DNA of 62,300 bases, taken from assembly GCA_020402745.1 (NCBI GenBank), contig JADBYZ010000008.1, positions 1 through 62,300 of the forward strand, read 5' to 3'. This document shows positions 54,908-62,069 of this stretch, piece after piece. Below the pieces are notes generated by a model that worked only from the letters and a program-made list of their open reading frames with translations, ran no database searches and was not told the origin of the DNA. Origin of the DNA: Phenylobacterium sp. (lineage in GTDB: Bacteria; Pseudomonadota; Alphaproteobacteria; Caulobacterales; Caulobacteraceae). Both the position numbers and the translations under genes were made by a program. The first letter of the stretch is position 1; each line of letters begins with the position of its first letter.

Positions 54908-55764
54908 GCGGCCGGGCGCGCCGCCCGCTGGGCCAGGACGACCCCGGTCAGGGCGATGGCGCCGCCCAGCATCTGGCCGGGTCCGAAGACCTCTCCGAAC
55001 AGCAACCAGCCAAGGACCGTCGCCACCACCGGCTGGACCAGGACGACGACCGAGGTGACCGAGGCGGGCAACCGGCCCAGCGCCCAGGCGATGGCGCCCT
55101 GTCCAGTCACGTGCATGATCCCAAGACCCACGCAGGCGGCCCAGCCACCGGGTGTCGCGGGCATCAGGCGTTCGCCCAGCAGGCCTGAAGCCGCCAGAAG
55201 CAGGGGCGCTGCGGTGAGGCTGGACCAGAACATGACCTGGGCGGCCCCCCGGGTCCGCCGGGCGTTCTGCACCGCCAGGAAGTAGAGGGCATACCAGACG
55301 GCCGTCATCGCCGAGAAGGCGTCTCCCAGGGCAGGGTTGACCCCCGGCAGGCCCGGGTCGCGCGCCAGGGTCATGAGGCAGGCGCCGCCAATCGCCAGGG
55401 CGACCGCGGCCAGGAAGAGGGGGCGGACCCGCTCGTGGAAGACAAGCCAGGCCACGCCAGTCACGATCACCGGCGTCAGATTGGACAGGATGGTCGCCTT
55501 GGCCACGGAAGTCAGGGCGATCCCGTAGTGCCAGAAGGCCAGGTCCAGCGCGAAGGCGGCCCCGGCGAGCCCGAGCACCCATCCCGGCGGGCCGACGCCT
55601 CCGCTTTCCCGCCGCGCAAGCAGGGCCAGGAGGGGCAGGGCGAAGAGCATGCGCCAGAACCCGACCGCGGCGGGCCCGGCGTCGGCCAGGCGCACGAGGA
55701 TGGGGGCGAGGCCGATGATGCAGGCGCCAGCGACGAGAACGATCATGGCGGTGCGGCGTTCCAC
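54895..55764 (-). CDS. DMT superfamily (EamA) transporter
   Basis: This is a ten-helix drug/metabolite transporter with two EamA repeats, about 289 residues from the GTG at 55764 or 283 from the ATG at 55746. The opening VLVAGACIIGLAPILVRLADAGPAAVGFWRM and the second-repeat segment VTSVVVLVQPVVATVLGWLLFGE are typical. It probably exports a metabolite or amino acid, but the substrate is unknown. It follows the gluQ gene within 10 bases. Confidence 0.86.
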   Translation of the reverse strand: MERRTAMIVLVAGACIIGLAPILVRLADAGPAAVGFWRMLFALPLLALLARRESGGVGPPGWVLGLAGAAFALDLAFWHYGIALTSVAKATILSNLTPVIVTGVAWLVFHERVRPLFLAAVALAIGGACLMTLARDPGLPGVNPALGDAFSAMTAVWYALYFLAVQNARRTRGAAQVMFWSSLTAAPLLLAASGLLGERLMPATPGGWAACVGLGIMHVTGQGAIAWALGRLPASVTSVVVLVQPVVATVLGWLLFGEVFGPGQMLGGAIALTGVVLAQRAARPAAQPG

Positions 55765-55774
55765 ACCGCCGCTC

Positions 55775-56626
55775 TCAGCGATCTCCGTCAAGGTCAAGCT
55801 CCGCGATAAGCCAGTCCGGGCTGACGCCCTGTTCGCGAAGCGACTGCAGGGTCTCCGCACGATCCCGCTTGGCGTAGCGCTTTCCATCGGGTCCGACCAG
55901 CAGCCGGTGGTGTCGATAGACGGGCTCTGGCAATCCAAGCAGGACCTGGAGCAATCTCTGGACGTGGGTCGCTGCGAAGAGGTCGCACCCACGGACGACC
56001 GTCGTGACCTCCTGGAAGGCGTCGTCCACGACGACGGCGAGGTGGTAGGCTACGCCTATGTCCCTGCGGGCCAGGACAATGTCCCCCGCCGAGTCCGTCT
56101 GGGCGATCTGGCGCCCGGTCTCACCCGCAGGTCCCGCCCCGGTCTCGAGGAAGCTGAGGGGCCCCGAGCGTTCAGCCGCCGCACGGACGTCGAGCCGCCA
56201 GGCGAACGCCTCGCCTGCCGCGAGGCGGGCCGCCTCCTCCTGTTTCGGCAGGCGCTCACCGAAGAACACGACCTCGTCCCCGTGCGGCGCCCGGGTCATG
56301 GCGTCGGCCACCTCACGCCGCGTCCGAAAGCAGCGATAGGTGAGCCCCTCCTCAGCCAGGTGGGCCAACGCCGCCTCATAGGCCGCCCCGCGTCCGGACT
56401 GGCGCAGGACCGGACCGTCCCAGTCCACACCTAGCCATGCGAGGTCTTCAAGGATGCCCGCTTCGAACTCCGGGCGGCAACGGACCCTGTCGATATCCTC
56501 GATCCGCAGCCGGAAGGCACCTTTGGCCGCCCTGCAGGCGCGCCAGGACATCAGCGCCGAAAAGGCATGACCCCGATGAAGACGCCCGGTGGGCGAAGGC
56601 GCGAACCTGAAGACCGGCCCCGCCAC
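55775..56626 (-). CDS. gluQ: glutamyl-Q tRNA(Asp) synthetase
   Basis: GluQ-RS attaches glutamate to the queuosine base in tRNA-Asp. The 283-residue protein is a truncated class I synthetase with FAPSPTGRLHRGHA (HIGH-type motif 17-20), RIEDIDRVRC and a KRYAKRD motif in place of KMSKS. No anticodon-binding domain is present, as expected. The start appears to be GTG at 56626. It lies nine bases downstream of a TetR gene and just upstream of the DMT transporter, an apparent operon. Confidence 0.93.
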   Translation of the reverse strand: MAGPVFRFAPSPTGRLHRGHAFSALMSWRACRAAKGAFRLRIEDIDRVRCRPEFEAGILEDLAWLGVDWDGPVLRQSGRGAAYEAALAHLAEEGLTYRCFRTRREVADAMTRAPHGDEVVFFGERLPKQEEAARLAAGEAFAWRLDVRAAAERSGPLSFLETGAGPAGETGRQIAQTDSAGDIVLARRDIGVAYHLAVVVDDAFQEVTTVVRGCDLFAATHVQRLLQVLLGLPEPVYRHHRLLVGPDGKRYAKRDRAETLQSLREQGVSPDWLIAELDLDGDR

Positions 56627-56635
56627 GTCAGCTTT

Positions 56636-57268
56636 TCAGCCGGCGGCGACCGCGGATCTCGGACGGAACAGGTCCAGCTGGCTGAAGATCGCCCGAAGGA
56701 AGGCTTCCTCTCCGCCCAGGCGGGCCTGAAGGGGCCCGAACTCCTTGAAGCCCACCATCTCGGCGACCCCGTGGGCGGCGCACCAGATGGCGACGGCGGC
56801 AAGCTCCAGGCCGACTTCGTCCCTGGGGTCGATACCGGACTCCACGAGGGTGTCGCAGACCAGGCGGTAGGCGCCCTCGTCGCGCAGCTTCTCCGGCATG
56901 GATTCATGACTCTGGCTGCAGTTGAACATCACCCGGTAGATGGCGGGGTTCATCCTGGAGAACCGCACATAGGCGACGCCCAGAGTGACCAGTCGATCGC
57001 GACCGGGCGCAGCCTCGGCGAGGGCGGCTCGCATCTGTTCTGCAAGCTGGTCCCATCCCTCGAAGGCAAGGGCGTCAAGGAGTTCGCTCTTGTCTCGGAA
57101 GTGATGATAGGGGGCGGCTGGGCTGACGCCAGCCTCCCGGGCCACCGCCCTCAGGGAGATGCCCGCGCCGCCTTCAACCTCCAGAAGGCGCCGACCGGCG
57201 TCGACAAGGGCGCGCCGCAAGTCGCCGTGGTGATAGGGGCGGGCTTCAGTCAGTTGGGCCTGTTCCAT
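56636..57268 (-). CDS. TetR/AcrR family transcriptional regulator
   Basis: The 210-residue repressor-type protein has the N-terminal helix-turn-helix GISLRAVAREAGVSPAAPYHHFRDKSELLDAL (about 36-67). Its ligand domain of the WHG class contains FSRMNPAIYRVMFN. It heads an operon with gluQ and the DMT transporter. Upstream and divergent lies the first of two LIDR mini-genes, and operator-like palindromes are found near the second mini-gene promoter. It could therefore control these or its own operon; the ligand is unknown. Confidence 0.9.
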   Translation of the reverse strand: MEQAQLTEARPYHHGDLRRALVDAGRRLLEVEGGAGISLRAVAREAGVSPAAPYHHFRDKSELLDALAFEGWDQLAEQMRAALAEAAPGRDRLVTLGVAYVRFSRMNPAIYRVMFNCSQSHESMPEKLRDEGAYRLVCDTLVESGIDPRDEVGLELAAVAIWCAAHGVAEMVGFKEFGPLQARLGGEEAFLRAIFSQLDLFRPRSAVAAG

Positions 57269-57360
57269 GAAATCTCAGTAATGGGGAACAGAAACCGGGG
57301 CAAGCCAATCTTGACAACGATCAGATCAGCCCCATCTCGCAAGTGCAGCAAAAAAACGGC

Positions 57361-57374
57361 CCCGCTCCCCCGGG
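57361..57374 (+). promoter_or_regulatory. shared 5' UTR element, copy 1
   Basis: CCCGCTCCCCCGGG occurs here, 35 bases before the ATG of the first LIDR gene, and again at 57661. It can form a CCCG/CGGG stem with a C-rich loop, extended here to GCCCCG/CGGGGC. The loop could pair with ribosome binding sites. Confidence 0.6.
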
Positions 57375-57395
57375 GCGCTAACTCAAAGGTGTGTC

Positions 57396-57503
57396 ATGTC
57401 TCTCATGTCTGTTCTGCGTCTCATCGATCGCCTGACCCCGGCCTATCTCCTGGCCCTGGTCTTTCCCCTGGCCTTCGCCTCGCTGGCGTCGTTCACGGGA
57501 TAG
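57396..57503 (+). CDS. small LIDR membrane protein 1 (35 aa)
   Basis: The frame from ATG 57396 encodes MSLMSVLRLIDRLTPAYLLA followed by LVFPLAFASLASFTG. It has an LIDR motif and then one hydrophobic span. A weak ribosome site (AAAGGTG) precedes it; an internal ATG at 57405 is an alternative start. It is followed 19 bases later by an intrinsic terminator, so it forms a single-gene unit. A second unit of the same design begins 300 bases downstream. I do not recognise the family; function is unknown. Confidence 0.65.
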   Translation: MSLMSVLRLIDRLTPAYLLALVFPLAFASLASFTG

Positions 57504-57521
57504 GCCTCTCGCATACGGCGC

Positions 57522-57549
57522 AAAGGGCCCCTGTTCGGGGCCCTTTTTT
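57522..57549 (+). terminator. intrinsic terminator of LIDR gene 1
   Basis: The stem AAAGGGCCCC (57522-57531) pairs with GGGGCCCTTT (57537-57546) around a five-base loop, followed by TTT. It is a strong rho-independent terminator. Confidence 0.9.
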
Positions 57550-57593
57550 GTTGCCGGGTGCGCCGGGTCGGAAGGGCGCTGGAGCGCGCCTGA

Positions 57594-57659
57594 ACATTTT
57601 TACAAATGTATCTTTACATCGCTCAGATGTCTGGTATCTAAGCGGTGTTCAAATTGAAC
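57594..57659 (+). promoter_or_regulatory. promoter and operator region of LIDR gene 2
   Basis: A promoter can be read as TTTACA (57613-57618), 16 bases, TATCTA (57635-57640). Upstream is the inverted repeat ACATTT-TTAC-AAATGT (57594-57609), similar in style to AcrR operators. At the expected transcription start is GTTCAA-A-TTGAAC (57647-57659), a perfect palindrome. Both are likely protein-binding sites. The region is strikingly AT-rich for this genome. Confidence 0.65.
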
Positions 57660-57660
57660 G

Positions 57661-57674
57661 CCCGCTCCCCCGGG
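57661..57674 (+). promoter_or_regulatory. shared 5' UTR element, copy 2
   Basis: This is an exact second copy of CCCGCTCCCCCGGG, 39 bases before the ATG of the second LIDR gene and just after the predicted transcription start. Its match with 57361-57374 supports a common regulatory or processing element. Confidence 0.6.
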
Positions 57675-57699
57675 TTCCTCCAAAAGAAGGTTTACGTCC

Positions 57700-57822
57700 A
57701 TGTCCTCGCTCCCCGCCCCCCTCGCCTTCGCCGTCAACCTGATTGATCGCTCCGGATCGATCTTCCTCCTGTCCCTGGGCCTCGTGGCCGCGATCGGGAA
57801 CCTGATCCTGATCCTCCCCTGA
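57700..57822 (+). CDS. small LIDR membrane protein 2 (40 aa)
   Basis: The frame from ATG 57700 encodes MSSLPAPLAFAVNLIDRSGS followed by IFLLSLGLVAAIGNLILILP. Like its upstream neighbour it has an LIDR motif just before a hydrophobic span. AGAAGG lies nine bases before the ATG. It has its own promoter, operator-like palindromes and an intrinsic terminator 33 bases after the stop. The two products look paralogous though diverged. Function is unknown. Confidence 0.68.
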   Translation: MSSLPAPLAFAVNLIDRSGSIFLLSLGLVAAIGNLILILP

Positions 57823-57854
57823 TCACCGGTCTCTCCATTCCAGACTCCTCCCCT

Positions 57855-57887
57855 GGGGGCCCTGTCAAAGGGCCCCCTCTTTTTTTG
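57855..57887 (+). terminator. intrinsic terminator of LIDR gene 2
   Basis: GGGGGCCCT (57855-57863) pairs with AGGGCCCCC (57869-57877) across GTCAA, followed by TCTTTTTTT. It is similar in sequence to the terminator of LIDR gene 1. Confidence 0.9.
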
Positions 57888-58023
57888 TCTCGGAACCGTC
57901 ACTGGGCGCCGCCGCGAGAATCGTCACCATACTGGAGCGGCACAGGTTGGAGCGCAGGGAGGCGTATCTTCACACGGCGACCTCAGACTTCAGTCCACAA
58001 GGCCTGTGCGATGGGAATGGTCC

Positions 58024-58584
58024 ATGCAGGTCCTTGACCAGGCTCCGTCCGGGTGGCCCGCGCTTGTCCTCAACGCGGACTTCCAACCCCTGAGCTATTA
58101 TCCTCTGTCGCTTTGGTGCTGGCAGGATGTCGTGAAGGCGGTTTTTCTGGACCGTGTGGATGTGCTTTCCACCTACGACCAAGAAGTCCGGTCGCCCGCC
58201 TTCTCAATGCGCTTGCCTTCGGTCATCTCCCTGAAGTCCTACGTCGCCCAGGACCGCGCGCCCGCCTTCACGCGCTTCAACGTCTTCCTTCGCGATGGCT
58301 TCGCCTGCGCCTACTGCGGTCGCGCCGAGGACCTGACCTTCGACCATGTGGTTCCACGGTCGAGAGGCGGACGAACGAGCTGGGACAACATCGTGGCCGC
58401 CTGTTCCCGCTGCAATCTCGACAAGGGCGGGCGCACCCCGGAGGAGGCCCAGATGTCCCTCAGGCGCCGGCCGGTGCGCCCGACCACCTGGCGCCTCCAG
58501 GAACAGGGGCGGCGCTTCCCGCCGCATCATCTGCACGAGTCGTGGATGGACTATCTGTACTGGGACGTCGAACTGGATCCCTGA
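58024..58584 (+). CDS. HNH endonuclease family protein
   Basis: From the ATG at 58024 the protein has 186 residues. The N-terminal half (VLNADFQPLSYYPLSLWCWQD) is typical of a widespread HNH family of alphaproteobacteria and cyanobacteria. The C-terminal half has the zinc-knuckle HNH core: CAYCGR, LTFDHVVPRSRGGRTSWDN and CSRCNLDKGG. It is a predicted DNA nuclease of unknown physiological role, usually a stable housekeeping gene rather than a mobile one. A GTG at 58006 is a less likely start. Confidence 0.9.
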   Translation: MQVLDQAPSGWPALVLNADFQPLSYYPLSLWCWQDVVKAVFLDRVDVLSTYDQEVRSPAFSMRLPSVISLKSYVAQDRAPAFTRFNVFLRDGFACAYCGRAEDLTFDHVVPRSRGGRTSWDNIVAACSRCNLDKGGRTPEEAQMSLRRRPVRPTTWRLQEQGRRFPPHHLHESWMDYLYWDVELDP

Positions 58585-58601
58585 CCGGGCGTTATCCGCC
58601 G

Positions 58602-59159
58602 TCAGATCTTCTCGCTGATCCGGATCGCCGCCCGGCATCCAAGCCGGATGGCCGCCGCAAGGAGCGGGTAGCCTGGCGCCTCCCGTGCGCCCTCCTCCAC
58701 GGCGAGGTCCCGATGCGCCAGTTCCTCGTCGCGAAAGCCTGAGAGTTCCGCCGCAAGCTCAGGATCCCGGTCCGCCAGTTCAGCGACCTGCCGGGCGTAG
58801 TGGTCTCCGATCACCGTCTCCACAGCCTCGGTACAGGCGTGAGCGGCCTTCTCCCCCAATAGGGCGGTCCCAGCCCCGAGGGTGAAGCCCGCCAGGCGCC
58901 AGAGCGGCGTCATCAGTGTGGGACGGACCCTCCGTTCCGCAAGCAGGGCCTCGAACCTCGCCAGGTGGCGAGCCTCATGGGACTCCATTTCCTCCAGCTG
59001 ACCGGCGATCCGCTCCTTTCCGGGGGCCTCGCCGAGGATGGCCCGCTGGCCCCGATAGATGTGGACAGCGCCCAGCTCGCCGGCGTGGTCCACCCTCAGG
59101 ATCTCGGCGAGACGGGCCTGGCCCGCCCCGGCGCCGGGCCGTCGGGGTGCTTGCATCAT
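58602..59159 (-). CDS. coq7: demethoxyubiquinone hydroxylase COQ7
   Basis: COQ7 hydroxylates the ring of demethoxyubiquinone in ubiquinone synthesis, using a di-iron site. From the ATG at 59159, which overlaps the dsbB stop (ATGA), it has 185 residues. Di-iron ligands are visible in VDHAGELGAVHIY, EEMESHEARHL, EAVETVIGDHY and FRDEELAHRD, the ferritin-like four-helix pattern. AAGGA precedes the start. It is the last gene of feoA-feoB-dsbB-coq7. Confidence 0.93.
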   Translation of the reverse strand: MMQAPRRPGAGAGQARLAEILRVDHAGELGAVHIYRGQRAILGEAPGKERIAGQLEEMESHEARHLARFEALLAERRVRPTLMTPLWRLAGFTLGAGTALLGEKAAHACTEAVETVIGDHYARQVAELADRDPELAAELSGFRDEELAHRDLAVEEGAREAPGYPLLAAAIRLGCRAAIRISEKI

Positions 59160-59686
59160 GGTGACTTTCCTTCCCAACGCCAGGCAAGGGCGCCCAGGCC
59201 TGCGAACACCAGTGAGGCCAGGGCGTTCCAGCCCGCCATGGACAGGCCCAGCAGACGCCAGGCGGCGTTATCGCAGGCCGGCGGCCTGACCTTCAGCGTA
59301 CCGTCCAGAAGGCCGGCCATGTTCAGGCTGGACACCGATCCCCCGACCCCCGAACAGGCGCCTGGACCCGCCCACCACTTCCACTCCACCCCGGCGTGAT
59401 AGGCGGCGAGGCCGGCGCCGAAAAGGAAGATCGCGGCGATGAGGAGCGCCAGCCATGGCCGGACACTCTGCGCCTTCGGGGTTCTGAGCAGGCCGATCCC
59501 GACGAGGGCGACGGCGCCCGCCACCCAATAGACCTCTCTCTGCCTCAGGCAGAGCAGGCAGGGCGCATAGCCCCCGAACCGCTCGAAGGCATGGGCTGTC
59601 GCCAGCATGAAGGCGCTGAACGCCAGGGCGACCGCCGGCCAGGCGGCCGGCAGTCTGTCCCTCAGTCCTGCAGGGAAGTACGCCAT
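59156..59686 (-). CDS. dsbB: disulfide bond formation protein B
   Basis: DsbB reoxidises DsbA and passes electrons to ubiquinone. From the ATG at 59686 the protein has 176 residues and four membrane segments. The first redox pair is Cys43-x2-Cys46 (PCLLCLRQR) and the second is Cys111 and Cys138 (GACSG, PPACDN). The longer upstream frame overlaps feoB and lacks membrane character. Its acceptor quinone links it to the coq7 gene next door, and the DsbA-like lipoprotein at 6456 could be its partner. Confidence 0.92.
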   Translation of the reverse strand: MAYFPAGLRDRLPAAWPAVALAFSAFMLATAHAFERFGGYAPCLLCLRQREVYWVAGAVALVGIGLLRTPKAQSVRPWLALLIAAIFLFGAGLAAYHAGVEWKWWAGPGACSGVGGSVSSLNMAGLLDGTLKVRPPACDNAAWRLLGLSMAGWNALASLVFAGLGALAWRWEGKSP

Positions 59687-59778
59687 GAACGCCTTATCCT
59701 CCGAAACCGGGTCCGGACCAAGTGGCCCCTCATCCCGCCGGGGTCCCGCCCATCCGGGCGAGCATGGCCCGGAAGACC

Positions 59779-61638
59779 TCAGGCCAGCCCGAGCGCGCGG
59801 GACGCCTGGAAGACCAGGAAGGCCGCTGCGTAGGCGAGGCCGAGCATGTAGGCGAACATGATCGATGGCCAGAGCCATCCGCCTGTCTCGCGTTTGACCA
59901 CCGCCAGGGTCGCAACGCATTGGGGAGCAAAGACATACCAGGCCAGGAAGGCGAGCCCTGAAGCCAGGGACCACTGTCGAGCAAGGATACCGGCGAGAGC
60001 CCCTTCCTCGCCACCCACGGCGTAGATGGCCCCGAGGGCGGCGACAGCGACCTCACGGGCCGCCATGCCGGGGATGAGGGCCACCACCATCTCCCAGCTG
60101 AATCCGATGGGAGCGAAGATGGGCTCCAGCCAGTGACCGAGACGTCCGGCGGCGCTGTAGGCGATATCCGGTCCCTCCGCCCCTTCAGGGGGCGCCGGCC
60201 AGCTGGAGAGGGCCCAGACCAGCACCATTAAGGGCAGGATGATCCGTCCGGCCCGGCTGATGAAGGCCCAAGCCTTCTGACCGAGGTTGCGCAGGACATT
60301 TCCGGGTTCCGGCCGCTTGTAGTCCGGCAGCTGCATCATGAAGGGCTCGCTGCCGCCCCGCCAGAATACCTTTCGGATCAGAAAGGCCACCCCCAGTGCA
60401 GCGAGGATTCCCGCAGCGTAGAGGCTGAACATCACAAGACCCTGCAGGCTCAGCACGCCCCCCACGGTGCGGTTCGGAATCAGGGCGCTGATGATCAGGG
60501 TGTAGACCGGGATCCGGGCGGAACAGGTCATGAGCGGCGCGGTCAGGATGGTGGTCAGCCGGTCTCGCCGACTGTCGATCACCCGGGTCGACATGATGCC
60601 CGGGACCGCGCATGCGAAGCTGGAGAGCAGGGGAATGAAGGCCCGGCCATGCAGCCCGGCGCCGCCCATGATCCGGTCCATGAGAAAGGCCGCCCGCGCC
60701 ATGTAGCCGGAGTCCTCGAGGAGCAGGATGAACAGGAAAAGGATGAGGATCTGCGGCAGGAAGACAAGGACTGATCCGACGCCGGCGATGAGACCATCGA
60801 CCACCAGCCCCGTCATCCAGCCGTCCGGCAAGATGGCCTCGGCGCCGACGCCCAGCGCTGCAAACCCGGCCTCGATGAGGTCCTGGGCAGGGGCCGCCCA
60901 GGTGAAGACGGCCTGGAACATCAGGAAGAGCAGCCCAAGCAGGACAGCGACGCCGCCCACGGGGTGAAGCAGGAGCGAGTCGAGGCGGCCGGTCAGGGTG
61001 TCCGGCCGGCTGGGCGGACGCACGGCCGTGCGCATCAGATCCCGTGCCTGGCGGTGCGCGACGCGGACCTCTGAGGCTGCAGGTTCGCGCCAGCCGGAAG
61101 GCGGGGTTGCGGACGATCCGTCGGCCTGGGTGGCGGCGAGTTCGAGAAGGGCCTCCAGCCCCTTCTTCCGGGTCGCCACGGTTGCAGTGACCGGGGCTCC
61201 CAGTTCCCTGGACAGGGCCTCAACGTCGATCTCGATCCCCTGACGCTCGGCGATATCGATCATGTTCAGCACGAAGACCATGGGCAGGCCGGTGGTCTTG
61301 AGCTCCAGCGCGAGGCGCAGCACCAAGCCCAGGTTGGTGGCGTCGGCGACGCAGATGATCACATCCGGCGGCGGCTCGCCGGCCAACCGTCCCAGGACCG
61401 CGTCCCTGGTGATCACCTCGTCCGGAGAGCGCGCCCGGAGGGAATAGGTTCCCGGTAGGTCGAGGATCCGAAGCTGGCGTCCCGTGGGAAGGTTCGCCAG
61501 GCCTTCCTTCCGCTCCACTGTCACGCCTGCGTAGTTGGCGACCTTCTGGCGGCCGCCTGTCAGGGCGTTGAACAGGGCCGTCTTGCCGCAGTTTGGATTA
61601 CCAACAAGGGCGACGGTGGCGATCCTGGTAGGGGTCAC
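59779..61638 (-). CDS. feoB: ferrous iron transporter FeoB
   Basis: FeoB imports Fe(II). The 619-residue protein has an N-terminal G-domain with G1 GNPNCGKT (13-20), G3 DLPG (60-63) and G4 NMID, then a membrane domain with two gate motifs, visible as PLLSSFACAVPGIMSTRVI and GMAAREVAVAALG. The short length fits FeoB forms without an added FeoC-like or NfeoB extension. The start is GTG at 61638, overlapping the feoA stop (GTGA). Confidence 0.95.
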   Translation of the reverse strand: MTPTRIATVALVGNPNCGKTALFNALTGGRQKVANYAGVTVERKEGLANLPTGRQLRILDLPGTYSLRARSPDEVITRDAVLGRLAGEPPPDVIICVADATNLGLVLRLALELKTTGLPMVFVLNMIDIAERQGIEIDVEALSRELGAPVTATVATRKKGLEALLELAATQADGSSATPPSGWREPAASEVRVAHRQARDLMRTAVRPPSRPDTLTGRLDSLLLHPVGGVAVLLGLLFLMFQAVFTWAAPAQDLIEAGFAALGVGAEAILPDGWMTGLVVDGLIAGVGSVLVFLPQILILFLFILLLEDSGYMARAAFLMDRIMGGAGLHGRAFIPLLSSFACAVPGIMSTRVIDSRRDRLTTILTAPLMTCSARIPVYTLIISALIPNRTVGGVLSLQGLVMFSLYAAGILAALGVAFLIRKVFWRGGSEPFMMQLPDYKRPEPGNVLRNLGQKAWAFISRAGRIILPLMVLVWALSSWPAPPEGAEGPDIAYSAAGRLGHWLEPIFAPIGFSWEMVVALIPGMAAREVAVAALGAIYAVGGEEGALAGILARQWSLASGLAFLAWYVFAPQCVATLAVVKRETGGWLWPSIMFAYMLGLAYAAAFLVFQASRALGLA

Positions 61639-61937
61639 GCCGCCTCCCGTTTAAGGATCACATTCATCGCCTCGGCCCGGCGAAGGGCGATCCGGATACC
61701 GTCGACACGCACGGCGATCGGGTCACCTCCTATCGGGCCTTCGTGCAGCACTTCAACCCGGGCGCCCTCGACAAAACCAAATTCCAGGAGCCGCAGTTCG
61801 ATCTCTCGGGCCGTCAACTCATCCGGATCCCGGTCGCCGCCTGTTCGAACCTTGATGATCACGCCCAGGTCCCCAGGGTGAGCCTCACCGAGGATGAACG
61901 GATTCGTTCGCTCGGGGTCTGGAACAGCGTTCGGCAT
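61635..61937 (-). CDS. feoA: ferrous iron transport protein FeoA
   Basis: FeoA is a small SH3-like cytoplasmic partner of FeoB. From the ATG at 61937 (MPNAVPDPERTNPF) it has 100 residues with the family pattern LRLLEFGFVEGARVEVLHEGPIGGDPIAVRVDG. It is translationally coupled to feoB. The 130 bases upstream separate it from a truncated gene; no clear Fur box could be read. Confidence 0.92.
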   Translation of the reverse strand: MPNAVPDPERTNPFILGEAHPGDLGVIIKVRTGGDRDPDELTAREIELRLLEFGFVEGARVEVLHEGPIGGDPIAVRVDGIRIALRRAEAMNVILKREAA

Positions 61938-62069
61938 CAGTCGGGGGTTCCGGGGAAACGAGTGGGTCCGGCTCTTGTGGCTGTACCCCCCTGAATTCGC
62001 AATGTCGCCGGTTGAGTGAACAGACCCGCACGAAAACCCGCCCGGAACTTCCAACCCAGGTCGCCGGCC

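Noticed and set aside
57311-57324. Second FNR/FixK-like box (TTGACAACGATCAG) upstream of LIDR gene 1
   Set aside because: There are two mismatches from the consensus, and the first half doubles as a -35 TTGACA, so it cannot be told from a plain promoter element.
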